In this document: one piece after another, positions 16,764 to 25,254 of the stretch | How the letters are laid out: each line of letters opens with the position of its first letter | How positions within the stretch are numbered: the first letter of the stretch is position 1 | Assembly (NCBI GenBank): GCA_036006425.1 | Contig: DASYPQ010000021.1 | Location: 165,419 to 229,418 of the forward strand | DNA from: DASYPQ01 sp036006425 | Lineage (GTDB): Bacteria; Planctomycetota; UBA1135; GCA-002686595 | Direction of reading: 5' to 3' | DNA: 64,000 nt | The notes under the pieces: model-generated | Told to the model about the DNA's origin: nothing | Seen by the model: the letters and a program-made list of their open reading frames with translations, nothing else | Databases searched by the model: none | Program-made: the position numbers and the translations under genes

Positions 16764-19002
16764 CCGGAGGCGGGGACGACCCGTCCTGGACCGGCGGCTC
16801 GATCCAGTCGCTGTTCCGAGCCGGATCGACGGGGATCTCGAGCGAGACGGGCGTGTCCGACGGCGCCTCCGAGGAGGACTCGGGCAGCGAGTCGGCGATC
16901 TCCGGGGCGGGGCTCACGAACTCGACGCGCGGCCTCTCGCCCACGGTCTCGGAGAAGCCTGCGGATTCGGAGCGAACGGAAGACACGCGCGCGATCGACT
17001 CGGCGATGCACGAGCGCAGCTCGGTCGTGATCGACTGGATCATCTCGGCGACTTCCGTCAGGCTGCTGGCGAGGTTCCTGGACCGCGCTTCGAGCGCCTT
17101 CTCGATCCTCGAGCCGATCTGCTCGAAGTTCGCCGCGAGCTCGCACTGGGCCGCACCGGCTGCCTGTTGCGAGTCCTGCGTCGACTTGTGCAATGCGGCC
17201 AGATGGTCGTGAGCCAGCTGCTCCAGGTGCGCCCGGAGTTGCTCGAGGATCGCCGCGAGTTCTCCCTTGGCGGTCCTCGTCGCTTCCGTCGTGCGCTCGC
17301 GGATCTGCTGGAACGAGGCCTGCTGCTCCCGCGAGTGCTTGTCGAACCGGGATCCGAGCTCGCCGAATCCGCCGGCGATCTCCCCGTGGCCGCGGCTCGT
17401 CAGGTCCGCGAGCAGCTTCAGGCTCTGTTGGAGCTCGTCGATGCGTCGGGCGACCTGCCCCTGGACCTGCTCCGAGAGCTGCTGGATCCCGGAGACCTGG
17501 TTCCGCTCGGAGAGAGCGATCCGGTCGTCGAGATCGTCGATGCCCTTCGCGACCTGCCCCTGGACCTGCTCCGAGAGCTGTTGGATCCCGGAGGCCTGGT
17601 TCCGTTCGGAGAGACCGATCCGGTCGTCGAGATCCTCGATGCCCTTCGCGAGCTGCCCCTGGACCTTCTCCGAGAGCTGCTGGATCCCGGAGGTCTGGTT
17701 CCGCTCGGAGAGAACGATCCGATTGTCGAGATCCTCGATGCCCTTCGCGACCTGTCCCTGGACCTGCTCGGAGAAATGCTGGATCCCGGAGACCTGGTTC
17801 CGCTCGGCCAGGGTGATCCGGTTGTCGAGCTCTTCGAACTCGACGTGCAACGACTCCGCCTGGCTCTGGACCTGGCGTTCGATGTTGATGCGCAAGTCGT
17901 TCAGGTCGGCGGACACCTGGCTCACGCTGAGGGCCAGGCGCTCGGACAGGCTCACCCATCCGTTCGCCAGCTTCTCCTGCTGGTTCTTGATCGTGGCCTC
18001 GATCCGCGCCGTGGTCTGCAGACTCTGCTCGATGCGTCCGACCGTCTTGTCCGAAGCGGAATTCAGGTGATCGAAACCTTCCTGGACGGCGAGCTGCTGG
18101 ACCCGCAGCTGCTCCTTCATCAGCGCATGCATCTGACCGAGCGTCGCCTTCAGCTGCTGCTCGGTGTGATCCGACTGCTGGGCGATCGACGTCAAGCGCT
18201 GGTCGAGCGTCCCGAACTGCTGCTTCATGTAGACCTCGACGTGCTTGCCGAGCAGGTCGACGCTCGCGGCGAGACGGAACAGCGAGCCCGCGAAGTCGGG
18301 GTTCGACACGATCTCCGTCAGCTTCTTGATCCTGGTCTGGAGCTTGGCCACGTCCCCGGTCAGGGTCGTGTTCTCGAGCCGGACGGTGTGGAGCGCCTTC
18401 AGCACGGCATGTCCGTCCACCGCGATCTCCTCGAGCCGCGCGGTCTCGCCGCTGACCGCGTCCAAGGAAGACTGGAGGTGCTGCAGCGTGTGCCGCAGGA
18501 CGCTGAACGTGAACAGGAGTCCGCCGCCGACGAGAAGGATCCCGGAGGAGACGCGGGGGTCGAGCACGCGCTCGAGCACCTGCGGCAGCGGCGTCACGAC
18601 GAGCGGGAGCGCGGCGAGAACGAGGCCGAGCGCCGTGATCATCAGGCCCGCGATCTGCCAGCCGGCGAAGGCCGACTTGCCGGCCGCCGGACGCCTCCGT
18701 TCTCCACTCCGCCTCCCCGAGCTCGAATCGGACTCGGCGGAACTCGGTTCGACGGCCGAGTCGGGGGTGATCACCGCGCCGTCTGCGGCCGCGTCCCCGC
18801 TCGCCTGCGGAGTTCCAGCCGGGTCGGCCTTCGACTCCTCCTTGCCGGACTCTTCGCTGCCGCCCTCGCCGTCGGGCGGCGTGAGGCCGAGCAACATGGC
18901 ATTGGGATCCGATCCGACGCGCAGGAGATCGCTCAGGCTCGTGTCCTGAATCTTCGCCTGATCGCGCACCTTCGTCTGGGACGGCTGTTCCGGTTCGGAC
19001 AT
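16747..19002 (-). CDS. Membrane coiled-coil protein with 33-residue tandem repeats
   Basis: I do not recognise a named family. The 751-residue protein has a long charged, Ser/Glu-rich N-terminus (1-110), two adjacent hydrophobic segments (about 113-137 and 148-165), then an almost purely helical region to about residue 670. Within it (about 380-512) a 33-residue unit of the form RIxLSERNQxSGIQQLSEQVQGQVAKGIxDLDD is repeated about four times with few changes. The C-terminal 80 residues are acidic and proline-rich. The layout resembles methyl-accepting-protein or MotB-like stalks, but no signalling or peptidoglycan-binding motif is present. It sits between the mutator-domain coiled-coil gene (116 bases upstream) and the TPR/beta-barrel gene (overlapping), so a structural role in that envelope machine is inferred. 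Confidence 0.68.
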   Translation of the reverse strand: MSEPEQPSQTKVRDQAKIQDTSLSDLLRVGSDPNAMLLGLTPPDGEGGSEESGKEESKADPAGTPQASGDAAADGAVITPDSAVEPSSAESDSSSGRRSGERRRPAAGKSAFAGWQIAGLMITALGLVLAALPLVVTPLPQVLERVLDPRVSSGILLVGGGLLFTFSVLRHTLQHLQSSLDAVSGETARLEEIAVDGHAVLKALHTVRLENTTLTGDVAKLQTRIKKLTEIVSNPDFAGSLFRLAASVDLLGKHVEVYMKQQFGTLDQRLTSIAQQSDHTEQQLKATLGQMHALMKEQLRVQQLAVQEGFDHLNSASDKTVGRIEQSLQTTARIEATIKNQQEKLANGWVSLSERLALSVSQVSADLNDLRINIERQVQSQAESLHVEFEELDNRITLAERNQVSGIQHFSEQVQGQVAKGIEDLDNRIVLSERNQTSGIQQLSEKVQGQLAKGIEDLDDRIGLSERNQASGIQQLSEQVQGQVAKGIDDLDDRIALSERNQVSGIQQLSEQVQGQVARRIDELQQSLKLLADLTSRGHGEIAGGFGELGSRFDKHSREQQASFQQIRERTTEATRTAKGELAAILEQLRAHLEQLAHDHLAALHKSTQDSQQAAGAAQCELAANFEQIGSRIEKALEARSRNLASSLTEVAEMIQSITTELRSCIAESIARVSSVRSESAGFSETVGERPRVEFVSPAPEIADSLPESSSEAPSDTPVSLEIPVDPARNSDWIEPPVQDGSSPPPDVPDP
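17467..17862 (-). repeat. Four in-frame 99-bp tandem repeats
   Basis: The motif ctgctccgagagctg and its close variants recur at 17467, 17566, 17665 and 17764, exactly 99 bases apart, inside the coiled-coil gene. Each unit encodes 33 residues around SGIQQLSEQVQGQ. Copies differ mostly at single bases, so the array probably expanded recently by duplication. Confidence 0.9.
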
Positions 19003-19118
19003 GCGGGGCGTGGGGTTGGGACCGTCGGGGACCGCGGCGGGGAGGAAACGCTCCCTTTCGTCGGATTTCTGCGGGCAGGACCTTGAGGGGGCACTCGCGC
19101 GGAGCGCGGCGGGATCGC

Positions 19119-22100
19119 TCAGGCGACGCGGCTGCGCGACCGCTCGCCCGGGCCGCCTTCGCGCCGGCCTCGTCGACCGGTGCCCGGCAGCAGCAGCTTC
19201 GGGCCGCTGAGCTTGCGCGCCGTCTTCGTCGCGGCGCAGAGGAGCTTCCAGAGGACCGCTTCGACGTTCGGGCTCGGCTTGCTCGCCTTCGGCTCGCTCG
19301 CGCAGAGATGGATCGCGGCCAAGGGCGACTCGATGACGCCGGTCGTGCGCAGCTGAGCCCAGTGGTCCTCGGGGAACGCGTAGAAGCTCGTCATCTGCTT
19401 CCAGTCCGCGGTCACCTGCTCGCCGGCTCCGGCGCAGCGCACGCCGCAGCGCTTCACGAACCTGTCGCGCAGCTTCTTCGCGGCCACGCGCGTGACCGCG
19501 CTCGAGGCGGCGAGGAGCATCTTGCCGGCCTGCGACTGGCGCTTCTTGGGCAACGCGGCGAGCACATCGGCGGTCTTGTGGCTCCAGCAGTATTGGCGCG
19601 CTGAGTCCCAGCCGAGCTCGTCGATCCCGGACCACAGCCCGGAGGATCCGGACGCGACGACGAGCCGCGGCACGTTCATCCCTCGCTGCACGAGATTGCG
19701 CAGCACGCCGAGCCAGACTTCCTTCGACTTGGGATCGCCCGACTCGACGGCGACCACGGATCGGGATCCGTCGACGTGCGAGGCGACGACCACGAGCAGC
19801 GCGGTCTCCTCGTTCTCCAGGCCGGCGCGGAGGCGGACTCCGTCGGCCCACAGGTAGACGACTTCGCGATCGAGCCGCGACGTTCTCCAGGCCTCGTGCT
19901 CGCGCTTCCAGCGCGCGCCGAGACGCGCCACCGACGGCGTCGCGAGCGGTTCGGGATCGCCCAGGAGTCCCTGCAGCGCGAGGTCGAAGTCGCCTTGCTC
20001 CAGGCCGTCCAGGTAGAGCTCCGGAAGCGCTTCCGAGCTCGAGCCGGTGCGCCGCTTGAAGAGGGTCGTGATCCGGTTCTCGACGAGCTCGTCGAGAACC
20101 GCTTCGCTTCCCCGCAGTTCCTCGCGGCCGCGCTCGGCCGACGCGTCGACCGCTTCGGCGCGGGCGTGCACGACGTGGATCTGCGCATCGCGCTCGCGCA
20201 GCTCGCGGAAGCGCTGCTCGAGCTGTTCCGACTGCACCTTGAAGCGATCGGACAGCTGAGCGTGCTCGCTCGACAGGCGCCGCATGTCCTGGTCCCGGGT
20301 CGCGAGCTCGGTCTCCAGCTCGCGGGTGCGCAGGAGCCTCTCGCTCGCCGCGCTGCGCTCCGACGCCTCGCGCCCCTGCTCCTGCTCCGCTTGCCGGGCG
20401 ATCTGCTGCTCGAGTTGGGCGCAGCGCTCGCCGAGGCCGGCGATCGCCTCGTCCTTCGCCGCCATCTCGCCTTGGAGGCGCTCGATCGTCGTCGAACGCC
20501 GGTTCATGTCCTCGTCGAGGCTCAGCAGGCGCTCCTCGAGATCCCCCGCTCGTGCCGAGAGGGCGCGCTGCAGCTCCTGTTCGCGCCGGTGGCCCTCCTG
20601 CTCGCGTTCCTCTTGCCTGCGCAGCTGCTGCTCGAGCTCGTCGCAGCGCTGGCTGCGCTCCTGCTCGCGCTCGCTCTGCCTCCGCAGCTGCTGCTCGAGC
20701 TCGTCGCAGCGTTGGCTGCGCTCCTGCTCGCGTTCGTTCTGTCTGCGCAGCTGCTGTTCGAGCTCGTCGCAGCGCTGACTGCGCTCCTGCTCGCGCTCGT
20801 TCTGCTTCCGCAGCTGCTGCTCGAGCTCGTCGCGTTGCTGATCGCGCTCCTGTACGCGTTCCTCTTGCCGCCGGAGCTGCTGCTCGAGATCGCTGCAGCG
20901 CTCGCCCGCCGACTCGGCGACTCGGCTCCTGGCGGCCACTTCGCTCTCGAGACGCTCGATCTTCGTCGCACGCTGGCGCAGTTCCTCGTCGTGGCGCGCG
21001 GATCGTCCCTGCTCCTCCTGTGCGAGCAGCCGCATTCCCTGCTCGAGCTCCGCGCAGCGGCGGTCGGCCGCTTCGAGCTCCCGGGCCTTGGCGACCACGC
21101 CGTCCTGGAGCAACTCGATCATCCCCGCGCGCTGCCGGAGATCCTCGTCGCGGCTCGCGAGGAGCGCTTCGAGCTCGCGCACGCTGTCGGTCGAGGCCTG
21201 GCGCTGCTCCTGATCGCGGACCAGCCGGACCTGCGCCTCCTGGACCTGCTCCTGCGCCTGCTGCTGGATCCGCTGCTCGAGCTCGGCGCAGCGCCGGCCG
21301 GCCGCGTCGAGCTGCCGCTGGCTCGCGACCTTCTCGACCTGCAACGACTCGATCTCTTCCGCGCGCTGGCGCAGCTCGTCGTCGCGGCTCGCGAGCCGCT
21401 CTTCGAGCTCGACCTCGCGCGCCGATCGCGTGCTCTCGGCCTTCGGCGCCTCCTGCGGACGCTCCACCGGCCGAGCCGCGAACTCTCGGACTTGTCGTTC
21501 GAGCTCCACGCACCGTTGCCTCACCGCTTCCATCTGGCCGCCCTGGACGACGGCCGCGTCCTGCAGCGACGCGATCGTCGCGACGTGGCGCTGCAGTTGC
21601 TCGTCCCAGGCATCGAGGCGCCGTTCGAGCCCCGCCACGCGGGCGGCGGCGGCGCTCTCCGCCTCGGCTTCCCTCGCGGAGACCGAGAGGGACGGCACGG
21701 ATTCGGGGGTGATCGGACGCGTTTCGTTCTCGAACCAGTCGGGCATCACGATTCCTTCTTCCTGTGCGACCGCAACCTCTGCGACGGCGACAGGCGGGAG
21801 CGGCTGCTCCTCGCCGAGCCCGGCCGCGAGCGCCGCGATCGTCTGCGCCACCTGCTCGAACCGGGCCGCTTCGAAGAGCCCGTCCGTGGATTCCGGCTCA
21901 CGCGCGGGCGCGCGTGCGAACTCGCCCTCGAGCGACATGGATTTCTCCAGGGCGCCCTGCAGTTCCATGGCCAAGGCCTGATTGTCGGCCGCGACACGCT
22001 GGTGCGCGCCCGACAGCTCTCGCCGTTCCGCCGTCGACCGGGCGAGCCTCGCAGCCAGGTCCTCGACTCTGGCTTCCAACCGCACGTACGCGTCGTCTTG

Positions 22101-22556
22101 TTCCTGGGTCCTCAGGGCGAACTCCTGCTCGAGCCGTTCGACTTCCTTCGCGAACTTGTGCATGCGGATCCACGCCACCGCCACGCAACCGCAGCAGAGG
22201 AAGATGCTCGCGAGCACGGACGCGAAAGGGAGTTGGGACCACATGCTGGATTCAGCCCTGGAGGGACCACGGAGGGACTCGTGTACATCGGCTGCCAGGG
22301 GACCACTTCCGTAGGGCGGCTCGCTCCGTCCGTGAAATGCACCCGAGGTCTCCCGCTCCGGAGCGACCGCCAGAGGCTGGTCCGCGTCGCCCTCCGCTGC
22401 CCAGCGCTCGAGGCACGAGTCGACCGTCGGTGCACTGGACGACCGCGTCGACGCGGAGATCTCGAGCACCGGATCCTCCGTTGCGCAGCCGCAAGGGATC
22501 GAGACGGTTCCGAGCAGGACGACGGCCAGAGGCCAGGATGGGAATCGGAGCCACAC
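19119..22556 (-). CDS. Membrane-linked coiled-coil protein fused to an IS256/mutator-type transposase domain
   Basis: This 1145-residue protein has an unusual architecture. Residues 1-25 look like a signal or anchor sequence, and a second hydrophobic segment lies at about 110-130 (SVLASIFLCCGCVAVAWI). Residues about 135-820 are a long Gln/Glu/Arg coiled coil that includes 21-residue repeats. From about 830 to 1130 it matches the catalytic part of mutator-family (IS256) transposases in order: LPELYLDGLEQGDFD, VVYLWADGV (first Asp, about 902), CWSHKTADVLAALPK, FYAFPEDHWAQLRTTGVIES (Glu, about 1075). The second catalytic Asp, in the GDG motif of active enzymes, is replaced: VVASGSSGLW aligns there, giving Ser. 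Transposition activity is therefore unlikely. No terminal inverted repeats were seen. Start: GTG at 22556 gives the full form; the ATG at 22244, just before the second hydrophobic segment, is a credible alternative. Confidence 0.75.
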   Translation of the reverse strand: MWLRFPSWPLAVVLLGTVSIPCGCATEDPVLEISASTRSSSAPTVDSCLERWAAEGDADQPLAVAPERETSGAFHGRSEPPYGSGPLAADVHESLRGPSRAESSMWSQLPFASVLASIFLCCGCVAVAWIRMHKFAKEVERLEQEFALRTQEQDDAYVRLEARVEDLAARLARSTAERRELSGAHQRVAADNQALAMELQGALEKSMSLEGEFARAPAREPESTDGLFEAARFEQVAQTIAALAAGLGEEQPLPPVAVAEVAVAQEEGIVMPDWFENETRPITPESVPSLSVSAREAEAESAAAARVAGLERRLDAWDEQLQRHVATIASLQDAAVVQGGQMEAVRQRCVELERQVREFAARPVERPQEAPKAESTRSAREVELEERLASRDDELRQRAEEIESLQVEKVASQRQLDAAGRRCAELEQRIQQQAQEQVQEAQVRLVRDQEQRQASTDSVRELEALLASRDEDLRQRAGMIELLQDGVVAKARELEAADRRCAELEQGMRLLAQEEQGRSARHDEELRQRATKIERLESEVAARSRVAESAGERCSDLEQQLRRQEERVQERDQQRDELEQQLRKQNEREQERSQRCDELEQQLRRQNEREQERSQRCDELEQQLRRQSEREQERSQRCDELEQQLRRQEEREQEGHRREQELQRALSARAGDLEERLLSLDEDMNRRSTTIERLQGEMAAKDEAIAGLGERCAQLEQQIARQAEQEQGREASERSAASERLLRTRELETELATRDQDMRRLSSEHAQLSDRFKVQSEQLEQRFRELRERDAQIHVVHARAEAVDASAERGREELRGSEAVLDELVENRITTLFKRRTGSSSEALPELYLDGLEQGDFDLALQGLLGDPEPLATPSVARLGARWKREHEAWRTSRLDREVVYLWADGVRLRAGLENEETALLVVVASHVDGSRSVVAVESGDPKSKEVWLGVLRNLVQRGMNVPRLVVASGSSGLWSGIDELGWDSARQYCWSHKTADVLAALPKKRQSQAGKMLLAASSAVTRVAAKKLRDRFVKRCGVRCAGAGEQVTADWKQMTSFYAFPEDHWAQLRTTGVIESPLAAIHLCASEPKASKPSPNVEAVLWKLLCAATKTARKLSGPKLLLPGTGRRGRREGGPGERSRSRVA
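20621..20872 (-). repeat. Four in-frame 63-bp tandem repeats in the coiled coil
   Basis: The string gcagctgctg and close variants recur at 20621, 20684, 20747 and 20810, 63 bases apart. They encode the 21-residue unit SQRCDELEQQLRRQxEREQER, three heptads long, consistent with a regular coiled coil. More degenerate copies continue on both sides. Confidence 0.88.
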
Positions 22557-22843
22557 GCTGAGCTAGCTTCCGGGGGACCGAAGCGGGGATCCCCTCCTTC
22601 GGCTGCCGGCGAACGTTTCCGTTAGCCAAATGTGGCGCGGGGCGCTCGGATCGCTCCGGCCCTGCACGCGCGTGCCGAAATCCCCCCAAAGCGCAGGGAT
22701 TACGATTCCGAGTGGACCGCCCGCGATCTCGAACTCGTCGTAGGCTGGCCTTCGTCGCGCGGGCCCCCAGGGATCAGCTGCCCGCGAAGCGATCCGCGCC
22801 CCCTGCTGATCCACTCGTTCCAACCTCCTTCGAGGATCCAAAC

Positions 22844-23755
22844 ATGTTCGGCTCCAACCGACGACTGAGAGCGCTCGTCTATCTGGTCCTGCTGTTCCCA
22901 CTCTGGTGGCTGCAGCGCACGCACGCCGATTCCCTGTCCGGCCACTCCGCCGGAGGCCACGGACACCATCCCGCGAAATCGGGTCAGTCCGGCGGCGACG
23001 GCGGCCAGCACAGCAACCAAGAAGAGGGCGACGACGGCGATGACGGCGGCGGCGGCGATGGTGACGACGGCGGCGGCGACGGCGACGACGACGGTGATGA
23101 CGGCGGTCACGACGGGGACGACGACGACGGCGACGACGGCGATGATGACGATGGCGACGACGACGATGACGGCGGTGGCATCACGGACTGCAACCGCAAC
23201 GGCATCGACGACTCGATCGACATCGCGAACGGCACCAGTCCGGACCTGAACACGAACGGCATTCCGGACGAATGCGAATCGTACGCAGCCCCCTACTGCA
23301 ACGGCACCGGTACCGCGAACGGCGGCGTCGACTGCCCCTGCGGCAACGTCGCCCGCCCGGGATCCCAATCGGGTTGCGTGAACAGCACCGGTACGGGTGC
23401 GTCCCTGACGGCCAGCGGAAGCGCGTTGATCAGCCACGACACGCTCGTGCTCACGGTGACCAACATCCCGCTCGACCACACCGGCGTCTTCTACGAAGGC
23501 GCGTTCCACCTGCCCGGACTGACGTTCGGCGACGGAACGCGTTGCATCGGCGCCCCGCTCGTCCGCGTGTCGAAGGTCTCGCACGCCACGGGCCACGATT
23601 CGATCCCGGTTCCCGGCGGTCCGACGCTTTCCCAGCAGCTCGGCCTCACGGCGGGCGACACGACCGCGTTCCAGGTCTTCTACCGCGATGCGGGCGGCCC
23701 CTGCAACCAGGGGTTCAACGCGTCGAACGCGATCCTCGTCCACTGGGGTCCGTGA
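22844..23755 (+). CDS. Secreted Asp/Gly-rich protein with dockerin-like calcium loops and planctomycete C-terminal domain
   Basis: The 303-residue product has a signal peptide (basic MFGSNRRLR, then a hydrophobic stretch to about residue 25). A highly acidic Asp/Gly low-complexity segment spans about 60-112. Two calcium-loop-like motifs follow: DCNRNGIDDSIDI (from about 115) and DLNTNGIPDECE, the spacing and D-x-N-x-x-x-x-D pattern of dockerin/EF-hand-like pairs. The C-terminal part carries the CPCGN...GCVNS cysteine pattern, the GDGTRC segment and a terminal VHWGP, shared with four larger proteins in this window. It is probably an extracellular, calcium-binding surface protein. ATG 22844 is chosen because it directly starts the signal peptide; a longer reading frame extends upstream without support. 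A strong terminator follows 20 bases after the stop. Confidence 0.8.
   Translation: MFGSNRRLRALVYLVLLFPLWWLQRTHADSLSGHSAGGHGHHPAKSGQSGGDGGQHSNQEEGDDGDDGGGGDGDDGGGDGDDDGDDGGHDGDDDDGDDGDDDDGDDDDDGGGITDCNRNGIDDSIDIANGTSPDLNTNGIPDECESYAAPYCNGTGTANGGVDCPCGNVARPGSQSGCVNSTGTGASLTASGSALISHDTLVLTVTNIPLDHTGVFYEGAFHLPGLTFGDGTRCIGAPLVRVSKVSHATGHDSIPVPGGPTLSQQLGLTAGDTTAFQVFYRDAGGPCNQGFNASNAILVHWGP
23025..23177 (+). repeat. GAC/GGC low-complexity tract encoding poly-Asp/Gly
   Basis: About 150 bases consist almost only of gac, gat, ggc and ggt codons in irregular runs, encoding an acidic Asp/Gly linker. The opposite strand reads as Val/Ile/Ala-rich and mimics transmembrane segments; this is an artefact of the antisense of Asp/Gly codons. 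Confidence 0.9.
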
Positions 23756-23774
23756 CGATCCGGCACGGGTGAAC

Positions 23775-23814
23775 GCGAGGCCGACCGGGCATGCGGTCGG
23801 CCTCGCTGTTTTTT
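23775..23814 (+). terminator. Rho-independent terminator after the Asp/Gly-rich gene
   Basis: A perfect 12-bp stem (gcgaggccgacc pairing with ggtcggcctcgc), an 8-base loop and a run ending in six T residues begin 20 bases after the stop codon. It lies between convergent genes; only the plus-strand orientation has the T tract. Confidence 0.93.
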
Positions 23815-25211
23815 CAGGTCCCGCGGTTCGCCGGCGACTGCAGGGGCTCCGCGAGCGGGAGGATCCACGGCCAGCGCCCGAGCGACCGCGGCTGCGCCGC
23901 GAGGTCGACCTCCGGATCGACGATCAGTTGCGGCTTCCGCCCGTTCAACGACACGAAGATCCGGGCGCGCACCTCGAGCCGGCCCTTTCCCGCCTTCGCG
24001 TACTCGTCCGCGACGTGGTGCGCGAACTGGAGGATCTCGTCGGGATGACCGTACATCTCGCGCTCCTGCCGCTTCTCGAGGTAGTCGCGCGGATCGATCT
24101 TCCAGCTCGCGCCGTTCGCCGCGTCGCGAGCGATGAACTCCCCGTACCCGGCCTTGTCGCGCAGTTTCATGTGCCAGGAGTAGAGGTGACCCTCCTCCGT
24201 CCAGCTCGCGTACCCGGGGTAGAGGAAATGCCGGAGAGGCAGGCCGATCTGCAGCGCGATCCAGGCTGCGAGACCGGCCATCCCGAGGCTCCGCGCGGTC
24301 GACCTCTCGACCGCGGCGGGCGCGTCGGCGCGCGGCGGTCCCTGGGCGCGCACACCCAGGAGAGCGAGGACTCTGCGCGGCCAATCCGGCTCGAAGAAGA
24401 TCGTCGTCGCCGCGATCATCAGCCAGGGGAAGATCCCGATCGAGAAGATGATCGCGTTCGTGCCGTGGAACAGGAGCGCCGCCGCGAACGCGAACGCGCG
24501 GGTGCGCTTCCAGAGCAGCCCCGGGACGACGAGGAGGTCGAGGAGCAGGCCGCCGACGACGAACCCGTAGACGCACCACTCCTGCGTGCACACAAGCCCG
24601 AGCAGGGGCACGCTCTTCATGTCGCGCAGCCACATCCGCATCGGCTCGCCCGCGATCCAGTCGGGGTTCAGCTTCGCGATGCCGCCGAAGAAGTACGGCG
24701 CGCCGATCTGGAAGCGGAAGATCCACACGGCCCACGCGGGCACGGTCTCCGCCGCGGGTGAGCGCCGCGTCCCCGGCGGTCTCCTGAAGCGCGCGTCGAG
24801 CGAGAACGTCCGCTCCGTCGGCACGAACACGAAGAGGAACGAGACGAGCGTGATCAGGTAGAAGTGGTTCAGGTAGTTCGTCTGGTCCGAGAGGAACCAC
24901 CACGCGAAGAGCACGGAGAACACCGCGGCGGCGATCCGCGTGAAGAGCCCGAGGACGATGCACATCGCCGCCAGCGCGAGGAGGTCGAATTGGACGGTGA
25001 GCCACGCCGCGGGGAGCGGGCGGACCCAGCCGAACAGCGGGTAGCTGAAGAAGAACTTCGGCTCGACGAAGTACTCGCGGATCCAGCCGTGGCTCCAGTA
25101 GCGCGAGATCTCGACGAGCATCACGCAGCCGAAGACGACGCGCACGAACGCCAGCGACGCGGCGTCCACCGGTCGATGCAAGGCTCGAAGGAGCGGGCTC
25201 GTGGATCGCAT
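23814..25211 (-). CDS. HTTM-domain membrane protein (vitamin K-dependent gamma-carboxylase-like)
   Basis: The 465-residue protein has about eight to ten transmembrane segments followed by a soluble C-terminal region from about 330. Segments such as LAFVRVVFGCVMLVEISRYW, FLSDQTNYLNHFYL, PYFFGGIAKLNPDW and LLFHGTNAIIFSIGIFPW are characteristic of the HTTM family, which includes vitamin K-dependent gamma-glutamyl carboxylase and many bacterial relatives; the conserved lysine in FFGGIAKLNPDW is present. Bacterial members are common in planctomycetes and mostly of unknown substrate, so carboxylation is not proven. It stands alone, convergent with the Asp/Gly-rich gene, whose calcium-binding product is a tempting but unproven partner. 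Confidence 0.78.
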   Translation of the reverse strand: MRSTSPLLRALHRPVDAASLAFVRVVFGCVMLVEISRYWSHGWIREYFVEPKFFFSYPLFGWVRPLPAAWLTVQFDLLALAAMCIVLGLFTRIAAAVFSVLFAWWFLSDQTNYLNHFYLITLVSFLFVFVPTERTFSLDARFRRPPGTRRSPAAETVPAWAVWIFRFQIGAPYFFGGIAKLNPDWIAGEPMRMWLRDMKSVPLLGLVCTQEWCVYGFVVGGLLLDLLVVPGLLWKRTRAFAFAAALLFHGTNAIIFSIGIFPWLMIAATTIFFEPDWPRRVLALLGVRAQGPPRADAPAAVERSTARSLGMAGLAAWIALQIGLPLRHFLYPGYASWTEEGHLYSWHMKLRDKAGYGEFIARDAANGASWKIDPRDYLEKRQEREMYGHPDEILQFAHHVADEYAKAGKGRLEVRARIFVSLNGRKPQLIVDPEVDLAAQPRSLGRWPWILPLAEPLQSPANRGT

Positions 25212-25254
25212 GGCGTTGGCGTGGGCCGCGCGGTCGAGGGAGCCCCGTCCGCCG

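Noticed and set aside
17467..17862. CRISPR-like array
   Set aside because: Repeats are directly adjacent, in frame and coding, with no unique spacers; same for the 63-bp array at 20621-20872.
19119..20100. Intact IS256 insertion sequence
   Set aside because: No terminal inverted repeats or target duplications seen, the frame continues from a coiled coil, and the second catalytic Asp is missing.
22700..23743. Minus-strand frame that looks like a Val/Ile-rich membrane protein
   Set aside because: It is the antisense of gac/ggc codons of the Asp/Gly-rich gene; the plus frame has a signal peptide, calcium loops and a terminator.
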